Source: Pseudomonadota bacterium | GTDB lineage: Bacteria > Pseudomonadota > Alphaproteobacteria > Sphingomonadales > Sphingomonadaceae | Direction: 5' to 3' | Assembly (NCBI GenBank): GCA_023423655.1 | Contig: JAFAFE010000004.1 | Coordinates: 62,001-126,000, forward strand | DNA length: 64,000 bases | Shown here: one piece after another, positions 26,817 to 35,286 of the stretch | Layout: each line of letters opens with the position of its first letter | Numbering within the stretch: the first letter of the stretch is position 1 | Translations under genes and position numbers: made by a program | The notes under the pieces: model-generated | Database searches by the model: none | The model's input: the letters and a program-made list of their open reading frames with translations, nothing else | What the model was told of the DNA's origin: nothing

Positions 26817-29573
26817 TCAATGCTTATAGGTAATCGACACACCAAAGGTTGTGCCCAGCACATCATAAGTATCGGGATAGGTGTTATAGGCCCCCGCATT
26901 TTTGGGAAGCGGCGGCTTTTTGTTGAAGAGATTATCGACCCCGAAGCCCAGTTCCAGCCCTTGAAGCGGCGTCGGGCGCAGGCTGAAATTGAGGTCGAAA
27001 TAATTATAGGCCGGGATTTTCGCGGTGCTGCCGACGGTTGAATCCTTGACCGACCCGACGCGGGTCCAGCCGATTTGCGCGGTGAGCGGTTCGCTGTCCC
27101 AAGTGAAGGTCGCACGGTGACGGTAATCGGGCGCAACAAGCGTCACAAGGTCCGACGAACAGCGCGCACCATAGCTGCCCTTACAATCAACCGGCTCCAG
27201 CACCGCATTGCGGCGGATCGAATAATCGGTCACAATCGAGCCGACATAGCCGAAATTCCACCGCTTGCCCGGCAGGCCGAACGGCACATCAAAGCCATAG
27301 CGTGCTTCAATGTCGATGCCTTCCTGTTTGATCGACGCCAAGTTGCGGTCATCGACATAGGCGTGGAGCAGATAGCCGGTGGCGGGGTCGCGGGTAATCG
27401 CCTGACACAGCGGATTGTCCGCGCGCGGATCGGTCACATAACAGCTTGAAATCGCATCGACGGGCTGGATTTGTCCGACCGCATCCTTGATGTTGATCTT
27501 GTACCAGTCGACCGACAGCATGAAGCCGGGCAGGAATCGCGGCGTCAGCACGCCGCCTGCAGTCCAGGTCTTGCCCTTTTCCGCATGGATAGTGGGGTTG
27601 CCGCCAAAATAATATTGGCCCTTAAGGTTCGCCGGATTGTCGGAATCATAAGCGCCTTTATAGCCCATCGCCGTACATTGGCTGATCGTCGCCTGATTGG
27701 TCGCGCCGACGCACGGGTCGCCAGCATAGCGCGGGAAGAGGCGCGCAACGGTGCGTAGATTGGCGAACGGAATCGAGAAGATCGGGTTCGCAAATTCGCC
27801 AAGATTGGGATCGCGGATGACCGTCTGGCGGGTGCCGCGCAGGCGCAGGTCATCGCTCACCGTCCAGTTGACGCCCAGCTTATGCGTCGCATAATCCTGC
27901 TTCACGCCGAACGAGCGGGTGTACCAGCTTTGGCGATATGCACCTTCGACGGTAAGTTTTTGAATGAGCGGCACATCCTTGATGACCGGAATGATAAGCT
28001 CGCCGAACAATTCATGCACACTGATGAACGGGTCGACCACCGGCGAGCTTTCCGCGCCTTGGTTGAACGACAGGCCCAAATCCGCGCCATAGTCGAACTT
28101 GCCCTTTTCGTGACGATATTCATAGCCTGCGGTAAAGCCCCACGGCCCGGCCCAGCCATTGAAGAAATCGCTGCTATCGCCCGACAGATAGGCCGATGCG
28201 ACCTGCTGGGTACGGGTGCGGTCGCCATAGTCGAAATCGCGCACGAGCGAGGAATAATCGCCGCCGGGACCGAAAATATCGGTGCTATTGGCAAGGCCAG
28301 CAAAGGCCGATTTGAGCCCGTCATTCTTGACCGTAATTTCTTCCTTGGAGCGGCCATATTGATAATATGCGTCCCAGCGGATCGCGGGGGTCAGGTCGCC
28401 GCGCAGGCCAATCTGCCCTTGGATATTATTGCGCTCATTGGCGGCATAAGTGGTGCCAAGCTCGCCCAGCGACTTTTGCACATTGACCGTCGCGACGCCA
28501 TTCACAAAGGTCAGCATCGAACGCGCTTGCGCATCGAGATAGGGATTGTCTTGACGGATCTGGACATTGATCCCCGCCGCCCCCGTGGTAATCGGGTTCT
28601 GGCCCGAACGGGTGCCGCCCTTGGTCTTGACCTTGGCATACATCACGCGGCCATAGGCTTCTATGCCGTCGGTCAGTTCATAGTTGAAGAAGAGGTCGGC
28701 ATTGATGCGCTGGAGCGGCTGAACCAGCAAAAATTCCGGCGTATAATCGGTCGTCTGCGGGGTCAGCGTGAATTGGCCATTGGCGTCATAGGAAAATTTC
28801 CGTCCGCTCGCGACATCGGTATAATTGCCGCCAATGGGAAGCGTCGCCACGCCCTTGCGCGCGAAATTGCGCTTGCCCGCGAGCAGCGCATTGCGGTCGG
28901 TATATTCGACATAGCCGAGGATATTGCCACGATCGCCAAGGTTTGCGCCTGCCATCAAATGCGCGCTCGCTTGCGACCCGCCGCTGCTGACCGCACGATA
29001 GCTCGCATTGGCGGTGATGCCTTCATAGTTGCGCCTGGTGATGAAGTTGACGACGCCGGCAACCGCATCCGCACCATAAACCGCAGCAGCGCCGCCGGTC
29101 AGCACATCGACCCGATCGAGCAAAGCTGCCGGAATCGTGTTCACATCAACGGCGTTGCGGAAACTGAACGGCAGCGCGCGCGTGCCGTTGATCAAAACAA
29201 GCGTGCGGTTCTGGCCCAAGTTCCGCAGGTCCAGCGTCTGCGCGCCAAAGGCATCGCTGCCGACCGAGGTTGCATTGACGCCGCCCGCAAGCTGCGGGAC
29301 TTTGGCGGTGAAGTCTTCAATCGTAACCGCGCGTTGCAGCTTGATCTGCTCGCCGCCCAAGGCACTGACGGGGCTGGTCGAGGTGAGGCCGGGTGAGCGG
29401 ATGCGCGTGCCGGTGACGACAATGTCGCTCTCGCCCGATGTTTCCGCAGCAACACTCGCGTCACTGGCCGCCTCTTGCTGATCCTGCGCATAAGCCGGGA
29501 CCGCCGCCAGCATCATCGATACCGCCAGCACAGCACTCCCGCCCATCAGGCGGCGCGAAACATTAGAAACCAT
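26817..29573 (-). CDS. TonB-dependent outer-membrane receptor of the amino-sugar cluster
   Basis: 918 residues. A signal peptide at the N-terminus ends near AYAQ, followed by a TonB-box-like DIVVTGTRI and a plug domain (QTLDLRNLGQNRTLVLING, RVDVLTGGAAAVYGADAVAGVVNFI). The rest is a 22-strand-type barrel ending LGTTFGVSITYKH. It would import chitin or peptidoglycan fragments through the outer membrane using TonB energy. The start at 29573 (MVSNVSRRL) has AAGGGGAAG upstream; a longer frame begins at 29615 without support. A direct-repeat operator lies 88 bases upstream. Confidence 0.93.
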   Translation of the reverse strand: MVSNVSRRLMGGSAVLAVSMMLAAVPAYAQDQQEAASDASVAAETSGESDIVVTGTRIRSPGLTSTSPVSALGGEQIKLQRAVTIEDFTAKVPQLAGGVNATSVGSDAFGAQTLDLRNLGQNRTLVLINGTRALPFSFRNAVDVNTIPAALLDRVDVLTGGAAAVYGADAVAGVVNFITRRNYEGITANASYRAVSSGGSQASAHLMAGANLGDRGNILGYVEYTDRNALLAGKRNFARKGVATLPIGGNYTDVASGRKFSYDANGQFTLTPQTTDYTPEFLLVQPLQRINADLFFNYELTDGIEAYGRVMYAKVKTKGGTRSGQNPITTGAAGINVQIRQDNPYLDAQARSMLTFVNGVATVNVQKSLGELGTTYAANERNNIQGQIGLRGDLTPAIRWDAYYQYGRSKEEITVKNDGLKSAFAGLANSTDIFGPGGDYSSLVRDFDYGDRTRTQQVASAYLSGDSSDFFNGWAGPWGFTAGYEYRHEKGKFDYGADLGLSFNQGAESSPVVDPFISVHELFGELIIPVIKDVPLIQKLTVEGAYRQSWYTRSFGVKQDYATHKLGVNWTVSDDLRLRGTRQTVIRDPNLGEFANPIFSIPFANLRTVARLFPRYAGDPCVGATNQATISQCTAMGYKGAYDSDNPANLKGQYYFGGNPTIHAEKGKTWTAGGVLTPRFLPGFMLSVDWYKINIKDAVGQIQPVDAISSCYVTDPRADNPLCQAITRDPATGYLLHAYVDDRNLASIKQEGIDIEARYGFDVPFGLPGKRWNFGYVGSIVTDYSIRRNAVLEPVDCKGSYGARCSSDLVTLVAPDYRHRATFTWDSEPLTAQIGWTRVGSVKDSTVGSTAKIPAYNYFDLNFSLRPTPLQGLELGFGVDNLFNKKPPLPKNAGAYNTYPDTYDVLGTTFGVSITYKH

Positions 29574-29661
29574 CAGACTTCCCCTTTTTGTCTTGCCCCC
29601 ACGGGCAGGCATCATGTCATGAATTTGTAACGCGAATTATCCCAGCTTCACGCGCCATGCA

Positions 29662-29682
29662 ATACCATTTTGATACCAATTT
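29662..29682 (+). promoter_or_regulatory. Direct-repeat operator copy 3, upstream of the TonB receptor
   Basis: TACC boxes start at 29663 and 29674, 11 bp apart, and the second half reads ATACCAATTT, as in the other two copies. It lies 88 bases before the leftward receptor ATG. Confidence 0.7.
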
Positions 29683-29686
29683 TTAT

Positions 29687-29704
29687 GGGGGGGGGGGTTG
29701 GGGG
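29687..29704. repeat. G11-TT-G5 homopolymer tract
   Basis: Eleven consecutive G (29687-29697), TT, then five G. It adjoins operator copy 3 on the far side from the receptor gene. Such a run is prone to slippage or sequencing error and could form a G-quadruplex. Confidence 0.8.
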
Positions 29705-29750
29705 TGCTGATAAGCAAGATCAGCCTCATTGCTAGGGAATAATCGACAAG

Positions 29751-29910
29751 ATCCTCCCCGAGCTTGTCTCGGGGAGGTGGCGCGCGCGTTAGCGCGTGAC
29801 GGAGGGGTTATGCGAGGCTTTGCCTCGCGCGATTGCACAGCAATCGCTTTTGCCCCTCCACCATTCGCCTAACGGCGAACGGTCCCCCTCCCCGAGCAAG
29901 CTCGGGGAGG
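29751..29910. repeat. 160-bp nested inverted-repeat (cruciform) element
   Basis: The outer arms ATCCTCCCCGAGCTTG (29751-29766) and CAAGCTCGGGGAGGAT (29895-29910) are perfect inverses. Inside are further hairpins: CTCCCCGAG/CTCGGGGAG, GCGAGGC/GCCTCGC and GCGATTGC/GCAATCGC. The left end shares ATCCTCCCC and TGACGGAGGGGT with the element at 49306-49360. It looks like a non-autonomous palindromic intergenic repeat. Confidence 0.8.
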
Positions 29911-29918
29911 ATAGTAAT

Positions 29919-30473
29919 TCACTCCACCCGCAATAATTGGCTGGGATAGCTTTCCACCAGTTTCTGTGCTTGACGCCAATCCTGGGTCAGCCACTCGGCC
30001 TGTTCGGCCGCATCCAAGATCACCGGCATTGAAAACACACCCCGCTCCACCAATGCACGGTTGGCGTCGGTGGTGACAATCGCAAAGGCGGGATAGTCGG
30101 TCGTGTCTTTCCAAATTCCGGCAAAGGCGAACAATCCGCCCGACACCACACCACATTCCACCGCTCGCCCCTTGGCGCGGAGGGTGAAGCTGGTTGCGGG
30201 CACCAGACAGCGCAGCCCCACATGGCGTAGATTGCCGATCCAGAACGGGCTTTCCAGATTGCGCACGGTCAGCACCGCCGCATCGCCGCCCTTTGGCGGG
30301 GGATAGCCCCAGAAAAAAGGCCGCAGCATCCGCTGGCCATCGGGCCGCGCGGTGATGACTGGCGCAGGCGACAGCGCATTGACCGTGCCCTCTTCCCACA
30401 CATCCTGACCAATGCTCGCGCGGAAATGGTCGCCTATGGCAGGAGCGCTGGCGTCAAGTTGATATTGGTACAT
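29919..30473 (-). CDS. SRAP (YedK/HMCES-like) family protein, active site degenerate
   Basis: 184 residues aligned by eye to the SRAP family through RPFFWGYPPPKGG, TVRNLESPFWIG, RCLVPATSFTLRAKG, GLFAFAGIW and SMPVIL. SRAP proteins crosslink abasic sites through Cys2. Here the second residue is Tyr (MYQYQLD), the catalytic Glu after the PATSF motif is Leu, and the His expected before MPVIL is replaced (GVFSMPVIL). The Asn in VRNL is kept. So the known DNA-crosslinking chemistry is probably lost. The ATG overlaps the glpD stop (TGATG), so it is translated from the glpD message. Confidence 0.8.
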   Translation of the reverse strand: MYQYQLDASAPAIGDHFRASIGQDVWEEGTVNALSPAPVITARPDGQRMLRPFFWGYPPPKGGDAAVLTVRNLESPFWIGNLRHVGLRCLVPATSFTLRAKGRAVECGVVSGGLFAFAGIWKDTTDYPAFAIVTTDANRALVERGVFSMPVILDAAEQAEWLTQDWRQAQKLVESYPSQLLRVE

Positions 30474-31993
30474 CAATTCGCCTCGGAAAATACTGAACCA
30501 TCGGGATATTCAACCGCAAACCAATCCGCAAAAGCCGCGCGTTCTTCGCCGCGCATATGCAGCCCGCATTTGGTCCGCCGCCATAAAATATCGTCCGGCG
30601 CGCGCGCAAATTCCTGTGCGACCAGATAGCGGACTTCGGCTTCGGTCAAACCCCCGCCAAAATCGCGGCCCAGTTCGGAAAACATGGCAATATCACCCAA
30701 TAAAATATTGGTTTTACTACCATAGCAACGGAAAAGACGGTGCAGATATGCCTTGCCCAGCTTGGGATAAGCCGCCTCCAGCTTCCGGCGCTCCACCGCA
30801 ATATCCCCGACGGCAAAATCCCCGCCCGGCAAATGCGCGCGGGCTGTCCAAGGCGCACCTTGCGCTCCCAGCGCATCCTCGACCCGCTCCAGCACGGTTT
30901 CGGCCAGCTCGCGATAGGTGGTGATTTTGCCCCCGAAGATTGAGAGAATCGGCGCGTCACTTCCGCCCTCCCCTCCGTCCAGCGCCAACACAAAGTCGCG
31001 CGTTATCGCGCTCGCATCCTTGGCATGGTCCTCATAGAGCGGGCGCACCCCAGCATAGCTCCACACCACATCATCCGTCGTAATATCGTGGAGGAAATAG
31101 CGGTTCGCCGCCGCGACCAGATAGGCGGTTTCGGCTTCCGAACTCGCGGTCCCTTCCTCCGGCGTCCCTACCGAAACCTCGGTCGTGCCTATGAGCGTGA
31201 ACGCTTCCTCATAGGGGATAGCAAAGATAATCCGGCCGTCTTCCTGCTGGAACATATAGGCCCAGTCACCATCATGGAGGCGCGGCACGATGATATGGCT
31301 GCCTTTGACGAGCCGCACATGCGCGGCTTCATCATGCGCGCGATATTGGGCGATGATGCGGTCGACAAAAGGCCCGCCCGCATTGATGACCATCCGCGCC
31401 TCGACGATCGTACCATCGCTCAACTGCGCCTGCCAATGGTCGCCCTTGCGCTTGAGTCCGGTGCAGGCGGTGCGGGTGCGTAACTCCCCGCCGCGTGCGA
31501 CAAAATCGACCGCGTTCAACGCCACCAATCGCGCATCATCGACCCAGCAATCCGAATAGGCAAAGCCCGTCACCAGATCATGATGGAGCGGCGCGCCCTC
31601 GCGCACATGGCGCAGGCGCAGCGTGTCGGTACCGGGGAGCAGTTCGCGCTTGCCCAAATGATCGTAGAGAAAAAGGCCGAGTCGCAGCAACCAGGCAGGC
31701 CGCATCCCCTCTACTACGGGGAGAATAAACCGCAGCGGCCAGATAATATGCGGGGCCGCGCGCAGCAGAATCTCGCGCTCGCCAAGCGCTTTTCGCACCA
31801 GCGCAAAATCATAATGTTCCAGATAGCGCAGTCCACCGTGGATAAGTTTCGTGGACGCGCTTGACGTATGGCTTGCCAAATCCTCTTTTTCGACCAGCAG
31901 CACCTTATAGCCGCGCCCTGCCGCATCGCGCGCGACGCCTGCGCCGTTAATCCCGCCGCCAATCACCAAAAGATCAAACATTTGCGTTGCCAT
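30473..31993 (-). CDS. glpD: Aerobic glycerol-3-phosphate dehydrogenase
   Basis: 506 residues. The FAD-binding N-terminus DLLVIGGGINGAGVARDAAG is followed by SSASTKLIHGGLRYLE, the central GSHIIVPRL and the C-terminal GGKITTYRELAE with a helical cap. It oxidises glycerol-3-P to DHAP at the inner membrane and feeds electrons to quinone. ATG 31993 or 31981 could start it, with AGGAGG just upstream of both; an upstream ATG at 32047 lacks a ribosome site. It is divergent from glpK across about 66 bases. Confidence 0.96.
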   Translation of the reverse strand: MATQMFDLLVIGGGINGAGVARDAAGRGYKVLLVEKEDLASHTSSASTKLIHGGLRYLEHYDFALVRKALGEREILLRAAPHIIWPLRFILPVVEGMRPAWLLRLGLFLYDHLGKRELLPGTDTLRLRHVREGAPLHHDLVTGFAYSDCWVDDARLVALNAVDFVARGGELRTRTACTGLKRKGDHWQAQLSDGTIVEARMVINAGGPFVDRIIAQYRAHDEAAHVRLVKGSHIIVPRLHDGDWAYMFQQEDGRIIFAIPYEEAFTLIGTTEVSVGTPEEGTASSEAETAYLVAAANRYFLHDITTDDVVWSYAGVRPLYEDHAKDASAITRDFVLALDGGEGGSDAPILSIFGGKITTYRELAETVLERVEDALGAQGAPWTARAHLPGGDFAVGDIAVERRKLEAAYPKLGKAYLHRLFRCYGSKTNILLGDIAMFSELGRDFGGGLTEAEVRYLVAQEFARAPDDILWRRTKCGLHMRGEERAAFADWFAVEYPDGSVFSEAN

Positions 31994-32059
31994 TCCTCCT
32001 GCAACGCGGCTTGACCCCAAGCCCGCGTCGCGCTTTATTCCTTTCATAAGGGGAAGCGC

Positions 32060-33541
32060 ATGACAGGCAACCGCCAGAGCAAGATTATCATTCTCGACGA
32101 AGGCACGACATCGACGCGCGCGATGCTGTTTGATGCAGGCGGGAAATTACTGGGGAGTGCGCAGCGCGACCTCACCCAATATTATCCCGCGCCGGGCCTG
32201 GTCGAACATGATGCCGCCGAAATTTGGGACAAGACGCTCACCTGCTTGCTCGAAATGATTGCCCATGCGGGCGGCGCGGGCGAAATTGCCGCCATCGGTA
32301 TCACCAACCAGCGCGAAACCGTGGTATTTTGGGACAAAGAAAGCGGGCAACCGCTCGCCCGCGCCATTGTGTGGCAGGACCGGCGGACGGCGGACCGCTG
32401 CGCAGCTTTAAAGGCCGATGGTGCTGAAACTATGGTTCAGGCCAAGACCGGCCTTCTGCTCGACCCTTATTTTTCCGGGAGCAAAATCGGCTGGGCGGTT
32501 GAAAATTGGCCGGAGGTCAAGCGCGCCGGAAGCCGCCTTGCGGTAGGGACCATCGATAGCTGGCTTGTTTATAAACTCACCGGCGGCGCGCGGCATCTGA
32601 CCGATGCGTCTAATGCCTCGCGCACCGCTTTGATGGACATCGAAAAAGGCGGCTGGGATGCAGAACTTTGCACGCTGTTCGGGGTGCCGATGGAGATTTT
32701 ACCGACCATCGCCGACAGTATCGGGACATTCGGTGCTAGCGACGCGCGGCTAACCGGCGCCGCTATCTCGATCACCGGCATTGCGGGCGACCAGCAGGCC
32801 GCAACCATCGGGCAAGCCTGCCTGTCGGTCGGCGAAACCAAGGCGACCTTTGGCACAGGAGCCTTTGTGCTGACCAATACGGGCACGAAAAAACCCATCT
32901 CGACCAACCGCTTGCTCGGCACCATCCTGTACCAGCAGCAAGGCGAGCGGCATTATGCGCTGGAAGGATCGGTATTTGTCGCCGGGTCGCTCGTCCAATG
33001 GCTGCGCGACGGATTGAAACTCATCGGATCGAGCGCGGAAACCGAAGGCTTGGCGCGTTCGGTGGAGGATAATGGCGGCGTGACTTTGATCCCCGCGCTC
33101 ACCGGTTTGGGCGCGCCTTGGTGGCGCTCCGATGTCAGCGCCACAATGACGGGCATGAGCTTTGCCACCGGCAAGGCGCATATTGTGCGCGCCGCTTTGG
33201 AGGCAATGGCGCACCAGACGCATGATTTGCAACGCGCTTTTGCGGCAGATGGCGCGGATTGGGCGGGTTTGAAAATCGACGGCGGGATGAGCGCCAATGA
33301 CTGGATCGCACAGGATTTGGCGGATATTTTGCAAGTGAAGGTCGAACGACCTTTGTTCGTCGAAACCACCGCTTTGGGTGCGGCAATGCTGGCCGCAGTG
33401 GGGGCCGGCATTTATCCCGACCTCAAGGCCGCAGCCGTCATGCGCGGCGAAACGCAAAGCTTTGCGCCGAATATGTGTGAGCAGGTGCGTAGCGCACGGG
33501 TCGTGCAATGGCGCGGCGCGATGGAGCGGCTGTTGGGGTAA
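32060..33541 (+). CDS. glpK: Glycerol kinase
   Basis: 493 residues of the FGGY family. Seen: LDEGTTSTRAMLFD near the N-terminus, GITNQRETVVFWD, WQDRRTADRC, GSKIGWAVEN, GIAGDQQAATIGQACL and GGMSANDWIAQDLADIL. It phosphorylates glycerol to glycerol-3-P for GlpD. AAGGGGAAG stands before the ATG. No glycerol facilitator is adjacent. Confidence 0.97.
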   Translation: MTGNRQSKIIILDEGTTSTRAMLFDAGGKLLGSAQRDLTQYYPAPGLVEHDAAEIWDKTLTCLLEMIAHAGGAGEIAAIGITNQRETVVFWDKESGQPLARAIVWQDRRTADRCAALKADGAETMVQAKTGLLLDPYFSGSKIGWAVENWPEVKRAGSRLAVGTIDSWLVYKLTGGARHLTDASNASRTALMDIEKGGWDAELCTLFGVPMEILPTIADSIGTFGASDARLTGAAISITGIAGDQQAATIGQACLSVGETKATFGTGAFVLTNTGTKKPISTNRLLGTILYQQQGERHYALEGSVFVAGSLVQWLRDGLKLIGSSAETEGLARSVEDNGGVTLIPALTGLGAPWWRSDVSATMTGMSFATGKAHIVRAALEAMAHQTHDLQRAFAADGADWAGLKIDGGMSANDWIAQDLADILQVKVERPLFVETTALGAAMLAAVGAGIYPDLKAAAVMRGETQSFAPNMCEQVRSARVVQWRGAMERLLG

Positions 33542-33558
33542 GACGGACGGTGTAATCT

Positions 33559-33745
33559 AGCCCCTCCTCCTTTAGGGGAGGGGCTTACGTAGCCTTGTGA
33601 GCATAGCGAACTAGGCGAAGTGGGGTGGGGTCTGTCGGTCAGGCGCAGAGTATGACTGACAAACCCCACCCCACTACGACTAAGAATTTTCACTGCGTTC
33701 AAATTCCTAAGTCTCCGTAGGCCTTTCCCCTAAAGAGGAGGGGCT
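33559..33745. repeat. 187-bp composite inverted-repeat element containing a dispersed 46-bp core
   Basis: The outer arms AGCCCCTCCTCCTTTAGGGG (33559-33578) and the near-inverse at 33727-33745 enclose a second inverted pair, GTGGGGTGGGG (33620-33630) against CCCCACCCCAC (33664-33674). The segment 33673-33718 recurs at 54424-54469 with 44 of 46 bases identical. No gene is visible in 33542-33830. Confidence 0.85.
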
Positions 33746-33768
33746 GATAAGCTCGTTCTTTCCCCGCC

Positions 33769-33801
33769 CAAAAAAGAAAGGGCGCCCGAAACCGGACGCC
33801 C
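33769..33801 (-). terminator. Rho-independent terminator of rpmE
   Basis: On the minus strand, a 9-bp stem GGGCGTCCG/CGGGCGCCC (33780-33801) with a GTTT loop is followed by TTTCTTTTTT. It lies about 30 bases past the rpmE stop and is the end of the fabZ/rpmE side of the envelope cluster. Confidence 0.9.
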
Positions 33802-33830
33802 ATCCCTTTTTTGCTTGGCGCAAGAAAAGC

Positions 33831-34058
33831 TTATTTCTTGAGCGTTAAACCACCGAAACGCTTGTTGAAGCGTGCAACCTGACCGCCTGTGTCGAGGAGA
33901 CGGCTGTTGCCGCCGGTCCAGGCCGGGTGCGAGGTCGGGTCGATGTCGAGTTGCAGCGTGTCGCCTTCCTTGCCCCAGGTGGAGCGGGTTTCGAACACGG
34001 TGCCGTCGGTCATCTGGACCTTGATCATGTGGTAATCGGGATGGGTATCTTTTTTCAT
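33831..34058 (-). CDS. rpmE: 50S ribosomal protein L31 (zinc-independent form)
   Basis: 75 residues beginning MKKDTHPDYHMIKVQM and containing TRSTWGKEGDTLQLDIDP, HPAWTGG and RFNKRFGGL. It lacks the CxxC zinc ligands of classical L31, as is usual in alphaproteobacteria. ATG 34058 is chosen over an upstream frame at 34109. It lies downstream of fabZ with a 134-base gap and ends at a strong terminator. Confidence 0.95.
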   Translation of the reverse strand: MKKDTHPDYHMIKVQMTDGTVFETRSTWGKEGDTLQLDIDPTSHPAWTGGNSRLLDTGGQVARFNKRFGGLTLKK

Positions 34059-34192
34059 GTCAATAAGCTCCGATAAATTGGCTGGTTCCGACCAGCCTCT
34101 TGGATGCAAGTAAAAATCGAAGCCGCGCCCCTATCGCAGAGCGCGGCCTAAAGCAAGGTTTATCCGTTACCGATAGGAAACTGGCCTGCCGC

Positions 34193-34672
34193 TTATTCTG
34201 GCGCGTCGGCGATCATTGCGGTAAATTCACATTCCGCCGCCAAACCGTCTTCCAGCTCGGCGCGGCCTTTGAATTTGCAAATCGTGCGCTTTTGCTGGAG
34301 GATTTCGGCATGAAGGTTCAGCAACACGCCGGGTTCAACCGGCTTTCTGAACTTTGCGCCTTCAATCGCCATGAAATAAACCAGCTTGCCCGAATTGGCG
34401 AGACCAAGCGATTCGACCGCGAGCACGCCAGCGGCTTGCGCCAAGGCTTCGACAATCAGCACGCCCGGCATAATCGGGCGGCCCGGAAAATGGCCTTGGA
34501 AGAAAGGCTCGTTCATCGACACGGCTTTGACCGCATGGATGCTCTTGCCCAATTCCATCGAAACAACGCGGTCGACGAGCAGCATCGGATAGCGATGCGG
34601 CAAAAGTTGCATGACCCGCCGGACGTCCAGCGGGCCACGCATTTCATTTGCGGCAGTGTCTTCGCCTGCCAT
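34193..34672 (-). CDS. fabZ: 3-hydroxyacyl-[ACP] dehydratase FabZ
   Basis: 159 residues, hotdog fold. LLPHRYPMLLVDRV and FFQGHFPGRPIMPGVLIVEA carry catalytic His61 and Glu75. It dehydrates 3-hydroxyacyl-ACP in fatty acid elongation. It follows ompH by five bases. In most Gram-negatives lpxD and lpxA flank fabZ, and neither is here. Confidence 0.97.
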   Translation of the reverse strand: MAGEDTAANEMRGPLDVRRVMQLLPHRYPMLLVDRVVSMELGKSIHAVKAVSMNEPFFQGHFPGRPIMPGVLIVEALAQAAGVLAVESLGLANSGKLVYFMAIEGAKFRKPVEPGVLLNLHAEILQQKRTICKFKGRAELEDGLAAECEFTAMIADAPE

Positions 34673-34677
34673 GTGCC

Positions 34678-35286
34678 TTAGCGGCCCTTGGGTGCCGGGG
34701 CAGGAGCCGCCGCCGGAGCAGGAGCCGGCGCAGGGGCTACCACATTGACCGAGGGAAGCTGGCGGTTCAGTTCGGCCAGCACATCATTGGTGATGTCCAC
34801 CGACTTTGCAGTCGCCATCGTCACGGCCATGTCGAGCGCAATATTCGCGCCCTTGGCGGTCATTTGCTGCGTCACGATGGGGTTCAGACGATCTTCGATT
34901 TGCTTGGCAACATAAGCACGGTTACGGCCGAACGTCTGTTCGCTGCGCGCGATTTCCTGCTGTGCTGCCGATTGCTTCTGCTGGAAGGCAGTCGCACGCT
35001 GTTGCAACGCGGCGTCGGGAGCCTTGCCGTTCAGTGCCTGAATGGCGGTGTCGAGCGACTGGGCTTCGGTCTGGAGCGGCTGGCCGAGCTGTTGCGCACG
35101 GGTTTGGAGCTGCTGAAGCTGGCCCTGAAGCTGGGTTTGCGCCGCTTTGCACGCGGTACATTCAGCAAAGATACGCTCGCGATCTACAACCGCGACGACG
35201 GCTGGGCCGATCTTTTGCGCCTGCGCGATGGTCGGAACAGCCGCGGCAGCACCAACAGCCAGGATGGTCAGAAGAGTCTTTTTCAT
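34678..35286 (-). CDS. OmpH/Skp-family periplasmic chaperone
   Basis: 202 residues: signal peptide (MKKTLLTILAVGAAAA, cleavage near IAQA), then a long helical, Gln/Ala-rich coiled coil (residues about 45-140) typical of Skp tentacles, and an Ala/Pro tail. It would hold unfolded outer-membrane proteins for BamA. Its ATG overlaps the bamA stop (TGATG). Confidence 0.92.
   Translation of the reverse strand: MKKTLLTILAVGAAAAVPTIAQAQKIGPAVVAVVDRERIFAECTACKAAQTQLQGQLQQLQTRAQQLGQPLQTEAQSLDTAIQALNGKAPDAALQQRATAFQQKQSAAQQEIARSEQTFGRNRAYVAKQIEDRLNPIVTQQMTAKGANIALDMAVTMATAKSVDITNDVLAELNRQLPSVNVVAPAPAPAPAAAPAPAPKGR

Larger units (their letters stand above)
29574..29918. other. 345-base gene-free region upstream of the TonB receptor
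   Basis: No convincing gene. From left to right it holds the receptor leader and ribosome site, operator copy 3, a G11-TT-G5 tract and a 160-bp nested inverted-repeat element. Each is listed separately. Confidence 0.8.

Noticed and set aside
27882..29396. 504-codon plus-strand open frame opposite the TonB receptor
   Set aside because: Shadow of a clear TonB receptor; the translation has no family feature or signal.
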